Assembly: GCA_963565915.1 (NCBI GenBank)
Contig: OY751486.1
Coordinates: forward strand, 558,001-622,000
Source of the DNA: Entoloma clypeatum
Taxonomy: Eukaryota; Basidiomycota; Agaricomycetes; Agaricales; Entolomataceae
Direction: 5' to 3'
DNA length: 64,000 bases
In this document: piece after piece, positions 23,892 through 35,800 of the stretch
Layout of the letters: each line of letters begins with the position of its first letter
Numbering within the stretch: the first letter of the stretch is position 1
Notes under the pieces: model-generated
What the model was told of the DNA's origin: nothing
Seen by the model: only the letters and a program-made list of their open reading frames with translations
Databases searched by the model: none
Position numbers and translations under genes: made by a program

Positions 23892-24639
23892 TTGGAATTA
23901 GGTGAGCACGTCATGCATTGATTCCACGACATTTTTGAAGAGGATGAAAATTGTCGTGAATGAAATGGTATAGAATGATTTGAATGAAGACCTTTACAGC
24001 TTTAATGAGGTCGAGGAGCTTGGGACGGTTCTAGAAGTGGATGACTCGGAAGATGTCGAGATGCTGCCCTGATAAGTTAAAAGTATCGGATTGTAGATTA
24101 CTTATTGCTTCCTTTACCAGTCGAATACTGTATCTTTCATTCAACCTGAGCTTCTATGGCTATGTTGAATGCTGACGCATATTATCAAGCCCTTGGCGAC
24201 AGGAGATGTGTATCGACATCTAAAGAGGTCATCGACCATCAGGTTGGTTGGCGGGTACAGCTTACTGCTAACTGTCCATGGTTGGTGTAACCTGAAACTT
24301 GTGCTCCTAAGTGAAATGCCGTTTGGCCTTTCCCAGCAAACTCTCCCTTCTGTTCTTTTTTTTGGGGGGGAAAGGTGGGGACTCACGAGTTGCACTCCGT
24401 TACCTTGAGGTTTTTAACTCAGATTGCACCCTTCAGTTCTTGCGATAATTACAAGCATATGAAGAGGGACAGTTGTATTGGACCGAGGCAGACTTCAAAC
24501 GCATGCTATGCGCGTAATGTGTGCCCATCGCAGGAGAGATTATATCAGATCATTGATCACATGATGAACATCTCTCTCCTCTCTTCTCTCTCTCCGTTGT
24601 GCCGTTCCGAGATTGGCTCTCGGCACCAGATCCAGTGAG
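23892..24639. other. Spacer downstream of the Tnp2 pseudogene
   Basis: Contains the possible last acidic Tnp2 exon (ending TGA near 24072) and a T-run/G-run at about 24353-24370. Nothing else was recognised. Confidence 0.3.
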
Positions 24640-26093
24640 CGTCAATATGTTCTCTCAAGCTGAAAGTACTAATTAATGTTCAGTACTCAGTCTTCAGGGA
24701 TTCACCACAGCAAAAGTCGTCATTTGCCTTGGGCACCTGGTCTGCATTCGGAACGTCGAAAATGGAAACATATACCTTTGGAGAGAGTTGAGGCGATACT
24801 ATTCATCACATCGTGTCTCAGGGTATGTGGAACTTGATTGGGATGACCCATACATGCCAGAGACACCTTCGTCCAATATAGAGCTCTTTCCTCTAGACCC
24901 GTCCACCCGTAGTGAATCTGGCCATCCCCCTCAAAGAATCTATCTCAGGCTCTCCTTCCCTTACTATCCCAACTCTGACGCGGCCTTGCGGGCCGAAATT
25001 CTCATCTTCCACTTCCTCGGCTTCAAGATCTTGGCCTTCCATAACTCTGGGGATAAATTCACGGACGGACACCATCATGTCACTGTTCAGACCCTCCGGG
25101 TCTTCCACACGTTTGTCCTTGTGCAGTTATCAAACTCAGTCAATTGCCGTCGTCTCGATAACAAGCTCAATATCTTTAAAAGGACGTTTGCCAACCTCCA
25201 CGGGGACCTCTCTGTTCGTTGTCAGAGATTTGCTTTCACATAATGATTTCTCCTCCAGGCGTCGCTCATGACTATGGCCCCCTCCTTATCGCTGAAATAA
25301 TTGTCACCGGAGGAAAGACTAGCCAAATATGTTCGTTATCCGACCTGGCACCCGTACCCGTTCATTTTTGTTTTATTCACACATGTACATGGGGGTTTGC
25401 TCGCATCCATTTCACAACCCGCCCTCCGTGCACACAGGTGACAAAATCACCTTCAAATGTCGGTATGAAGGTCGACTGAATGATGTATATTACATCTGGC
25501 GTCTCCATCCTGTCCAGCGTGGGTGGCGGTAAGCTCTCCGTCGCATGACGATCCCGCTTGAAATGCCCATCGCCTTGACGCGGGGACGTTCTAGCCTCTG
25601 GGAGGGTGTTGTTGTACGTCCCCAGTCCTGGTGTGTTGAGCATCAATTCCACTTGTGGTGTACATGTATTCACTTCAATCTCAATCTCATATCCGTGAAA
25701 GCTTCTTTGTGTCTATTAATCCGGGTTTCCCAGTGACCTACCATCAGTTGAAGGAGCACACCTTCGCCGCAAAAATCGCTGGGGGTTCTGTGTGGAAGGA
25801 AAAGGATGCCGAGGTTCACCCCAGGTGTGGTGCTCTGGGTGCATCTTTTAGATGCGGTTGCGGTTGCGAATTCACCCCCGCTGTATCTGGAGCACCTAGG
25901 CCTCCATTTTCACCGGAACACTTGGATCTGTCGGGGTATCCCTCTCCGTGGTCTCTAGGATCCCCGGCGTCATCGTCTGACATGGACATTGAGGAACTGT
26001 CGACGCCAGCGTCGCATTTTTTGGAAGGCGTCGACCTGGCCACCGACTTGGATCTCCTAGATGATTCTGAAGGTAGTTTAAATCCGTCTTGAA
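24640..26093 (+). CDS. Hypothetical protein segments, exon structure unresolved
   Basis: Two stretches look coding by composition. About 24710-25130 gives an aromatic-rich reading (LRLSFPYYPNSDAAL, FHFLGFKILAFHN). About 25730-26093 gives YHQLKEHTFAAKIAGG, a CGCGCEF cluster and an acidic, Ser/Pro-rich tail ending at a TGA. Candidate short introns lie between them but the joins are not certain. I recognise no domain. They follow the Tnp2 gene on the same strand and could be transposon cargo or an independent gene. Confidence 0.35.
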
Positions 26094-28352
26094 TTTCAAC
26101 GAGGACAATACTGCTATTGACGGTTTACTACTACACGCTCGCGAGACATTGGATATAACAGCCTCATATTATCATCTCCCGGCCTCTTCATACCCCTACC
26201 CATCGTCACTTCTGTCACGCTACTACAGGAGAGGGCCATGACGAGCGTGGCAGACGATTAACTAAGGAGAGTACCACCACAAACGGGACATCGAAGGACG
26301 ATCCCTTAAAAGGCGCGTGACTCGCAAAACGATCTTCAACAACGAACCGCAACCATTCAGGTGAGTCAAACCATCTAAGCTGCTGAATTCTAACTGACCT
26401 TCGTAGTCATGCCTTACAAGCTCCCCCTCGAACACCCCGACTATCCATATCGCGTGAGTACCCCGGTATTGAAATACACATGTATCTACTTACATCAAAC
26501 GAAGGTGAACGACGAAGTCGGCGTTTGGATGGGACGGTATTATCGAACCGCAATTTTTTTGGGATACGAAAGGGGAAGGAGAACGATCTGCAGAAAGGTA
26601 AGTCGTTGCCACATCTCGTGAAATTTCTGGCACTCATTGGCAATGTTTGTTTACAGCGCCGGACTATTCTCATTGGGGGGCGGGTTCGGCTGCGTGGATA
26701 TAGGGGCTGGCGCCCTTATACCACAACTTACAGTCTGCGTGTCATGGGAAGAAAAAAGAGGTATGCCATTTACATCTACCTTGATGAATCGTGCGCTAAC
26801 AATCTCTCAGGTGTTATTTTGATCATTAAAAGTGTATTAGTTTATAAGTAGATATTGGATCATCGACGAGTGTTTTACTGATCCCTCAAATCTAAACGCA
26901 GGGAAGGAGGATGAATATGAGATAGCCAGATTAACATCAAACTTCGAAGCACCAGGGCATGGGTTCCCGGTGGGTAATTTGATATAGAACTACTCTTTGT
27001 CGGGGCTAACAATCCACCTTGCTACGCCGTAGTTGGTCTACCTGACATTGACTCAAACTCCCTCAAGTGTGGTCAAAGACGGCACGGTCGTGCCGGTGAG
27101 TCGTCGTTACCCCAGCATCAACGGACAGTATTGATAATTCTTTCCTGAGGTGGCGGTTCTGCTCGCCACCTTAACTGGAGCTTTTCTGAGCACGGACCCG
27201 CACCTCAAATTACTCGTTTTCCCGCCTCTTCTGTATGGTGCATCACCGCATCTCCCTCGTCGTTTTGGCGAGGTGCTGTTTTGGTTTGGCTCCGAGAATC
27301 GCGTCGCCGAAACTGCGTAATTCCAGGCTCTATCTTCCGATTTCCCAACCTCTACAATCAAGGTAGCTTCCTTGCTTCACTCATCTAGTTTACATCACTC
27401 ATTCATACGTTCGTAGTTACAACCATTAAGCCGCACATCTTCCAATCAGGACGCATTGATATTATTGCGGTGAAAAAAAAAATGCTGGAGCATTACCATG
27501 GCTGGTTCCTTTTCTGTCCTTACTCTTCTTCCGTCCTCGCTCTGAAACCCTCAATGGAGGCCGTGTTTTCAGATTCTGGCAAGAACCAGTCGAGGACCCC
27601 TCAAACAGTACCCACAAAGTCTTTTCTTCGTCGGCGATAAGATCGATAAGACTTCGAATCGGATAATCAAAGTTGACTGACTTGGAACATCTGCCCTAAC
27701 CCACCGCTCTTGGCGACCGCAGGCTATCCCAGCAGTCTTCGTTTTCCAGTCGCGAACATCGTTACGTGACTATTAAACTTGATTTGGGGTAAAGTTGGGG
27801 TGGTACCAGTTGTGCCGGACGGTGTTGTGTCTTGGATTTGGCATTGACTTCATGGATCTGAAGATTTTAAATCTGGTAAATCATTGGACAACACCTAGGT
27901 TAATTCGTTCAGCTGAAAAAGCCTTATCATCAGTTTGATCATCGATCATCATGTAAGTGGTTACAGAGTAGTTTACATCCAAGCCATAACAGAGTTTATC
28001 GATCCTCGTGGTGATCTATGGCTGATCAGCTCTTGACGCGACAAACACGAAACAAGACCCCTACCTTATCAAATTGGACGCGTTCCTTGCGCCTATGGTG
28101 AGAAAATGTCAGCTCCAGTGGGATCTACGATGCATTCAGTCTTCCTTAATTTGAGCTTGAAGCTTGAAGTATGACAGATTACTACAATTAGTGACTAGGA
28201 AGCAGCCTGAACGTGTCGAATTTCTAAGTCCAAATAATTCTCATTACAAAGAAAATGTCATGTTACCATTGTTTGTTACTTACATTATTTTGCATTCCAA
28301 CCACGTCTCGTTGTTGCGAGATCCCTCTTGACGTCTCCAATATCTTCTCATA
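26094..28352. other. Mostly non-coding; possible short multi-exon gene at 26409-26760
   Basis: An ATG at 26409 begins 15 codons followed by a GTGAGT donor. Two further short open segments (VNDEVGVWMGRYYRTAIF; RRTILIGGRVRLRGYRGW) are bordered by AG and GTAAGT/GTATG. After about 26815 no continuing frame was convincing. 27370-28350 shows only an A-run near 27471 and no gene. Confidence 0.25.
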
Positions 28353-30618
28353 ATGTCACGCAGTCGACATGGTGATTCGCTCTCACCAAGTCTCAACGGG
28401 TACCCCTCGGACAGATACGATTCCCGGTCTCGTTCTCCTTCACAATCTCGGCGTCGTTCATCTAGGTCCCCGGTAAGTCTTTCTCTGCATTACCGTTTCA
28501 CTCTTCAGTGTACTAGTCAATATGCTGTTTTCAACAGAAGTCACGCCCGCGCTATTCCCCTTCGTACAAGCGCGGAAGAAAGCGGTCCCCCTCAAGACCC
28601 TCGCTCACCGAGTCCTATTATCGAACCCAGCCTGAGTATGATTCGAGTGGTTCCTCACTGCCCCAGGGAAAGGTTTGTCGTCGGCAGAATCCTCTAATTA
28701 GATCGTCTCAATCCTGTTTTACAGAAGCGCTGGCGGACCTCTGAATTGGATAAAATTGCAGATCTACGACGGAAGATGCGAGCTCTCGAGGATGAGAATC
28801 AAGACTTGCGCATACGACTTGATACTGCACAGTAAGCTTCTTATTTCTAAAGAGATGAACCACCGTATACGTCACTAACAAATTTGTCATCTCAGAAATT
28901 GTTTCTCCCTGTTGGGTCATGGCTTTTCGACTCGTAACACATCCGCTGAACTCCTTTCGCCGAGTCTAGCTCCTCAGGGGAATTCAGCTCTGGGCTTGGT
29001 CCTTCCGGCTCCTTCCTTGATTGATGACGAACGGGACTACGCCGCCGAACACCTTCCTCTCTCACAGGGGGACTACCTCAACGTCCCAAGCTGGATCAAG
29101 TCCAACACAGGCAACCCCGGAAAGCCCCAATCCAAGTGTGTGACCGACGTCTCTGACAGCACCACCGTTGTCTCCGATGGCACCACCGCCCCCGCCAGGA
29201 AGTACAAAACCATGTGCTACATCGAGGACGAACACGGACAGACCGTCAGTGACCAGCGTATATCTGGGTTGCGAGACTATGCACGAGGAGTCTTTGACGA
29301 CATTGCCAAACACCGAGGTGACGCCGCACCAAGCTGGACCAAGAATACGGCCCATGACATGGATTACTTCCGGTACAGGATGTATTGTCGGTATCCGGAA
29401 CTTCGACTCTGTCATGAGAATTGGAAGGTCAAACACATTGCTGTCGAGCTGTACCCTGACTGGCACAGGGGATACCAATCGCAGAAGCAGAAAGAGCCTG
29501 TGCAGCAGCGGCGGCGGCGGCGGCACGCTGGGCAGGAAGTTGCTGGCCCAGTCCCGTCGCCTTTGCTGCCAACCATCGAATTGAGTGATGCCCTGCCGAC
29601 ACCTTTGCTCCCTCCTCTTACCCTGGATGCTGACATTGAGATGCTGTCCTCACATACACTGGATGCCACCAGTGACATACCACCAGCTCCAGCAGTTGGG
29701 ATTTCGAAATTCATACTCACTGCTATTGATACAGATGATGATGGCATGGACATCGATGCAGCAGACCCGCTGATCCGCCCACCCCCGCCATCAATTCCAG
29801 CACAGTCGCCATCCATTGGCGTTACAATTTCTCAGCCGAAACCTGTCATCCACATCTCGACGAAGTCCCTGAAGGGCGCACTTGGACACGTCTCAGCTCC
29901 TCCTATCCCAGATCCTGTGGAAACGGAGTCCGCTGCGGCGCCTCAAGAGGTGCAGCCTCCTACGCCCCCTGTTGTGGCGACCCCAGCTTCTGCAGACCCA
30001 CCTCAACTGGCCGACAATTCAAACCCTCTACCCGAACAGACCGTCAACGTCACCATGAATGCCCTACCCGAACAGCCCAACGGCACGAACACCACACCCG
30101 AACCAGTTGACCTACAAGTACAAGGTCCAGATAAGCCCGCGTCCGCAGATGGCACTAGTAACCACAAAGTCTCAGTTCCCAAGCCAAAGGGGTCAAGCAA
30201 AATGCGCCCGGGAAGGGCTAAGAATGCAAGGTGAGCCATACTCTTGTATGTGTGCGCTCCGTTGGCTCCGATCACTCCACAGAAACCTTTGTGCAGAGTA
30301 CTGGTGTATGCAAACAGTTAACGGGACGACAGCAGAGTTTAAGGCCTATTGGGATGGCCTCGGCAAGGACGGACAAAAGGTATGAACACATTCATATTCT
30401 ATTGAAGTTCACGTGCTCAACAACGTTCATATAGAGTTGGGCAGACAAATTAGTTACACCTGACTGGGAAGTGGACGCTATGCAAGCTGGTGCTGCCACA
30501 GAACCAACGAGGATCTCTGCACGAGCGAAGGCAAGTCATGTATTTGTCCATACAATGTGCATGATCCTAACACATTTTCTTCTTTGTTCGGGATGATTAG
30601 ACTGCCAGGGGCTCCTGA
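28353..30618 (+). CDS. Unknown basidiomycete protein with RS-rich N-terminus and coiled coil (635 aa)
   Basis: Seven exons join in one frame: 28353-28472, 28538-28672, 28725-28831, 28896-30230, 30283-30379, 30435-30530, 30601-30618. Introns are 50-70 nt. The last one starts GCAAGT, a GC-AG intron, and leads to TGA at 30616-30618. The N-terminal 85 residues are rich in Ser-Arg (SRSRSPSQSRRRSSRSP), like RS domains of splicing-linked proteins. A basic/acidic heptad-like helix follows (LRRKMRALEDENQDLRIRL). Residues around 150-320 are ordered in appearance (RDYARGVFDDIAKHRGD, FRYRMYCRYPELRLCHENW). Then comes a long Pro/Thr/Asp-rich tail and a small conserved-looking end (LCAEYWC ... FKAYWDGL ... 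WADKLV). The ATG follows TCTCATA in a plain context. I do not recognise the family. No lesion is visible, so it is probably expressed. Confidence 0.8.
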
Positions 30619-32114
30619 AGGCCTGAATTGCGATGCCAACATGTCGGACAGCCACCGGCGATCCATTCTGTCCCCCTGGTCTAGCTAGATCTCGTTTCTT
30701 TTTTCTCCCCCATCGTCTTACAACACATTCTGCTCTGTCCTCCCACCCACGTGCACAATTTGTGCATATGCCTTATGACTAGAATAATTTGCTACGACTT
30801 TGAAATGAAAATATCATGGTTTGATGAAGTATGAATTAGAAAACATAAACCCCAGAAAATTCCAGAAAAACCACAATCCAACCGACGACATCTGGGAACA
30901 GTGGGGAATAAACGAAACAAATGAGTGACAACATGGGAATATCGGGGGAATTCCGATAGCCAAACTGGGCAGGTATGGTAAAATTGGGAACGGTAGGGAA
31001 GTTGGTCAGGGACGAGCGGGAAAAAGCTGGAACCAATGGGAATAAGCCGGCGAATATCCTGAGGATGCCCGAAAATTTCAGGGGAAAATAGAGCCCCATT
31101 GGGGCAAGCGTGTCTGGCTCGCTTGTGCTACGTGAAATTTTGAAAATTTGGTCACTGGGTTTTTCCCCATTTTTTCCGACTTTCGGTCCGGCATAGTGGG
31201 GTTTTTCGGGTCCACCCAATCAACCCAGGAAAAGCCAGCTGTGACCCTATCAGACCCTGATTTTTCCGGGCATAACCAGATCCGATTTTGACTGGGGATC
31301 ATGATCAACAAGCCATCTCCAACTCATCCCTGCCTCCGTCTCCCAGCCACCATATCCTTCCCAGGAGGTCAAGAAAGAGACCTCTCCGCTTCTAGCCCAT
31401 TCCGGAGCGACATGACGAACATCTGGAGGAAAATTCGAACGTCCACGAAAATTTGGCGCTGAAAAGCGAAAACGCGAATGACTCGATTACGGACGCGATG
31501 TATGCTCTACAAGAGGCCTCTACAGGCACGAGACATGATGCCTATGAAGTAGAAGGACTCACGATAGCATCATGAGGCCGTTTCTGAGCAGTATAGGGCT
31601 TGAGGGGGAAGGACAACTTTGGACAGCCAGAACATGGTCAAAACCTCGCCGATTCGTCCCAAGTCTTTTTCAATCCCTGTTATACCTCTAACCGAACCCT
31701 CCAACGCCTAGAGCACCTACCCCTGCACCGCCGTTCCGACGAAAATAACTTTTTCGCCCACATCGCCGAATTTGGCCAATTTTGACTATAACTTTTGAAC
31801 GCCGTTGCCCGGAACCATAAACCTATATATCTACAGAAAGCTCTCGACGAGCTCTTTCGGTTGGACCTAACGCCCACGAAATCCGTCGAGTGTACGCCCA
31901 GAAAATTGCGAAACATCGGCCAGCAGGGCAACACACCATTTCCCCACGAGCACAGCCACCATTCGAAACTTCGACCAACAGTCACCACCTCTACGAGAGA
32001 AAGTCCGCACAAGGCAAATGTGGGGGCCCGCGCCCGGCGTGGTGGAGGGGGGGATACATAACAAGGTGTATTATGATATTTTGAATGCACTGTGGCACAA
32101 AATGCTTTTTTTCG
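30619..32114. other. Non-coding stretch with two unclassified repeat-like parts
   Basis: 30836-31320 is rich in GGGAAT/CCGGA-type strings and reads as Gly/Pro/Phe-rich on the minus strand without a domain. 31560-32060 has blocks (GCCGTTGCCCGGAACC, AAAGCTCTCGACGAGCTC) that look like the transcribed repeats common in fungal genomes, but no partner copy is in the window. Confidence 0.3.
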
Positions 32115-32273
32115 TGCCGAACCTATGTTCGAACCCGAACCTGAACCTCCCGAACCCGAACCTTGTGTTCAGGTTCGTGTTCGACCCCCACCCGCACTGA
32201 ACCTTGAGGTTCATGTTCGGGTTCAGGCCGAATGAGGTCGAACCCGAACCGAACCGAACCCTGGCCAGTCTAT
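32115..32273 (+). repeat. GAACCCGAAC-rich repeat ending in GGCCAGTCTAT (copy 3 of the boundary motif)
   Basis: CGAACCCGAACCTGAACC, its inverse (GGTTCGTGTTCG, GGTTCATGTTCGGGTTC) and finally AACCCGAACCGAACCGAACC plus CTGGCCAGTCTAT recur in 160 bp. The stop codon of the small minus-strand gene at 32270 falls inside this motif. Confidence 0.6.
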
Positions 32274-32614
32274 TTCTTCAACACATTGTTCTCGGGGAAT
32301 TTCTTCTGGTAGTGCTCTAGAAGTCCTGACAGTGCACAAATTGACTCGCCACGCTCTAAGATCGGTATGATTCTGTCACCACTTGTTCTAGCCCTCCATC
32401 CACAGACACCTTCAAGCTGTTCTCCTAATGTTGCAACCTCCCCGGTTTTATCCAAAAGCTCTGGATCAAGCGAAAATCCGATAAAGCCATACTGGGACTC
32501 GGATATGTCCTTAACGGGCAATTCGGCCGGCAGACGTTGCAAGAGAAAGTCAAGCCTGACCAATATTTGGCGTATTTCATCAGCAGACGTCTCGGTAGGG
32601 GGATTGTATGGCAT
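32270..32614 (-). CDS. Hypothetical protein, 114 aa
   Basis: A continuous minus-strand frame from the ATG at 32614 to the stop at 32270-32272. The product is a helical, mildly acidic protein (LVRLDFLLQRLPAELPV, LLEHYQKKFPENN) with no signal peptide or membrane segment. I recognise no family. An earlier in-frame start exists at about 32659. The 3' end lies in a dispersed repeat, which suggests the original stop has been replaced or that this is a fragment. No introns are needed. Confidence 0.45.
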   Translation of the reverse strand: MPYNPPTETSADEIRQILVRLDFLLQRLPAELPVKDISESQYGFIGFSLDPELLDKTGEVATLGEQLEGVCGWRARTSGDRIIPILERGESICALSGLLEHYQKKFPENNVLKK

Positions 32615-32839
32615 CGTAGTGGTAGGACAGTGTAGAATATTGATAAAAATCGTTACCAACGTTGCCTGGCGACATTCTTAGCGAATTTCAAATTTCAATA
32701 ATTTTCAACAGGCCAAAACTGACAATGCATTTTCAACCAGTTTATAAACAGTTTAAAACAGCTGTTTATAAACACTGTTTATTAAAAACCTATTTTCAAC
32801 TGGACCCTACGCGGAACCCCTCCTCGGTTTTAGGAGCCT

Positions 32840-35800
32840 GGACGAATGCCAAAGGAAATCTGAAGTCGTTTCCAACTCCGTCACCATCTTTTTCGACGAC
32901 AACCTTTCTCGCTCTCCATCACCATCAGGTTTCACCCAGTTTCTCACAAAACCAGCCAAATGGTTTTCTCGAAGTACATCGGGCTCGAAGACGCAGAATT
33001 ACGCCGGTGCCGATCCACCCAGACCAAGCAATGAGCTCAGGGAGGAAACACAAGATTTCTCATCCGACGGATGCTAGGCCGATAATGGAGAGCTATAATA
33101 CCAACAGAGCAAGCAGGTCTGTACTGGCGCCTTTATTTGTTTGCAATTTACCCTTCAACAATTCTCCTCTCATTTGTCCTTTTCTTCGTGTCCTTCGCTC
33201 GCCCACTTGCATCGGCCCATTGAAATCTCTCTCTCTCTTCTCTCCAAGAGCTACCGTTTCAATCTGAAAAAACAAGAGAACTCACGGTATTTGCAGATCA
33301 GTCCTTGAGCTCTCGGCGGCACCACAAGGATCCTTTGACATGCCATCACCTCCAAGCAGCCCCGCCATAGCCTCAAGCCACACCCACCCAACCCTCGGCG
33401 ACCTCCGCACCATCTCTCAGTTGGTCAAGGTCCGCTGACGACCTCAATCAAATATCATCCAGACACTTCTCCCCAATCAAGACCTCATTTCAAGACAAAG
33501 TCACCGAATATCGGAACAGAAGCAACAGCAATACCTGCAGGGTAGTCAATTCCGTTCCGTCGAGTCCAACAGTATCCAGTATTAACGGACGTCACCCCTT
33601 CCCAAGTGTGAATACAAGCACACCACATCTTCTCGCGACTTCTCCTTGTAAGGGGTCTCTACCCACTGTGTCAATATCCATTTCAGCCCCAATCATCGAC
33701 GAGAAATCTTCGCTCTCTATCAGAAGCCATCCGACCCATGTACACACGCGTTCACACTCCTTCATCCCGAGACTGCCCTCAAAGCTTGCATCTCCTCTCC
33801 TTTCACCCAGTAGCACAAAGCACAAAGGCTATGGATCATCCAACGTCGACATCAAACCCCCCCACTCAGCTCCTGTCCGCATTGGCGGTGCCGCTGGCAC
33901 CTTCCCATTCAGCTTTGGCAGCCCTAGCAGCAGCAGCAAACAGAGCGTGTCCGAGACGCCTCCTACGCCGAGCCAGAACCATCACCTACACCACGCCACC
34001 ACCGCCACGCTCCTCGCTCCTCCCACCATCGAGCCTGGGACACCCACCACGCCCACAGGGCTCCAGACCCATCCAACGAACACAAACATGCTCGGCGCGG
34101 ACGGAGAAGCCAACAAGTGCCTCTCACAGATTGTGTACCACTCTGGGTTCCTCAACCGCCTCGTGGACGCGCCGGCGAGCCACCACATAATGCTCGGGAA
34201 GGGGTGGAAGCCGTTCAAGGGGGAGCTGTGGGGGTCCAAGCTCCACTTCTGGAAGCTGCCCGGGGACAGGACTGCGGGTGTGAAGGAGTTGTTCCCAACA
34301 GAGCTGGTTCCGCCGGGAATGGAGGACGAGGCGGGCAGCGAGGGAGACGCGGGTGATGGTATTAACAATGCTGTTGGAGGGGAGAGGGAAGGGGCGGGAA
34401 AGGCGAGAGGGAGGGACAACACGGTTGGGAGGAAGAAGAGGGTGTTTTGGGGACGCAGGACACACCCTGATATTGTGAGGGTGGAGAATGGAGTGGGGGT
34501 GCAAAGGGGGATGTTTGAGGTGCTTGTTCATGAGGCAGCGTTTGGGACGATGTTTGGGCTGAGTGTGAAGGAGAAGCAGGCTGAGGGGGGTGAAGGAGAG
34601 AGTACAGGGAGCCCCACTGCGGCTGGCGATAATGTTGCAGAAGAACAGCACATGGAGGAATGGCGGACCTTTGCGTCGTCAATCATCCTATGTCTTCCAT
34701 CCATCGTCGGACGTGGCAAATTCGAAACTGAACTCCTGCGATGCTGTTCGTACCTCGTCAGTGGCGCTGAGGACGACGTCCGTGAGGTGGAGCGCCAACG
34801 GGTGGGGTGGTTGGCGGGGGAGTACATGTGGTACCACGGCTCGCCTGCTGATCTGGGTGCATGGGACGAGTGGTGTGCCGAGACAATCCTGCACGCTCTG
34901 GGAGGGGCGGTGAACGGCGTTCCAGTAGGGTCCATGCTCCCAATGTCGAGCTCGATGCAGGCGATGCACCACCCTTCGCCGCTGATGGAGGGCTCGCCGA
35001 ACGTGGGGGTGTTTTCGCCGCGCCTTGGAGGGACCACCAGAGTCAATGGGTCGTCGTCGTTGATGGAGACGTTGAAGCGGGAACTTGGCGCATTGTCGAG
35101 TCCGAAGAAGGGAGATGCTGTTTTCAGGAATATGGCATGGATCGCGGTATTGGAGCAGGAGGGATTGTCAAGGGACGTGCTGAGGGTGTTGGACCCGCAC
35201 TTGGTTGCGCATAGTTTGATCAGTCTGTGATGGACAAGATGCCGGACGATTTGACGGCTGAGTTCGTTATTGAGCTGGAGGAAGGTCTGCCGTCCGAGGC
35301 CTCCACGAGCACCGCAGCATTTGCATCGCTCTTGGGAATGAACGACCAGCCTCAATGGCTGACGAGGCTTGTGTTGCTTCAGGTTCTCGGAGCGAGCACC
35401 TCGGGGGGAAATGGTCAACAGCAAGAGAGCAGGATATCAAGGTCGGACATCATATCAATTTGGGCCCGCGTTGGCGAGCTCTGTAGGCTCGCAGGCGACG
35501 AATGTTCATGGCGCGCTATCTTCAGTGCTCTATGCTCCCGGCCCGTAGCAAGACTTGACAAGACCTGGAAAGGCGTCAGCGGGCACCCGCTGGCTGCTGT
35601 TGAGTCTTGGGTGTACCCTGAGTCCTCGAATGGCGAGGCTTTGGGTGTGAAGGAGCCGAAGATCACCCCGTGGGGAGGGGATATTTGGATGCGGGTAAAG
35701 GAGGAGCTTGGGAAGGCTATAGAGGAGAATGGGGATGGAATTGTGGTGAAGCCACTTGAGGATGTCACGAGGATGTTTGAGGGCTTTAGAACAGCCTTTG

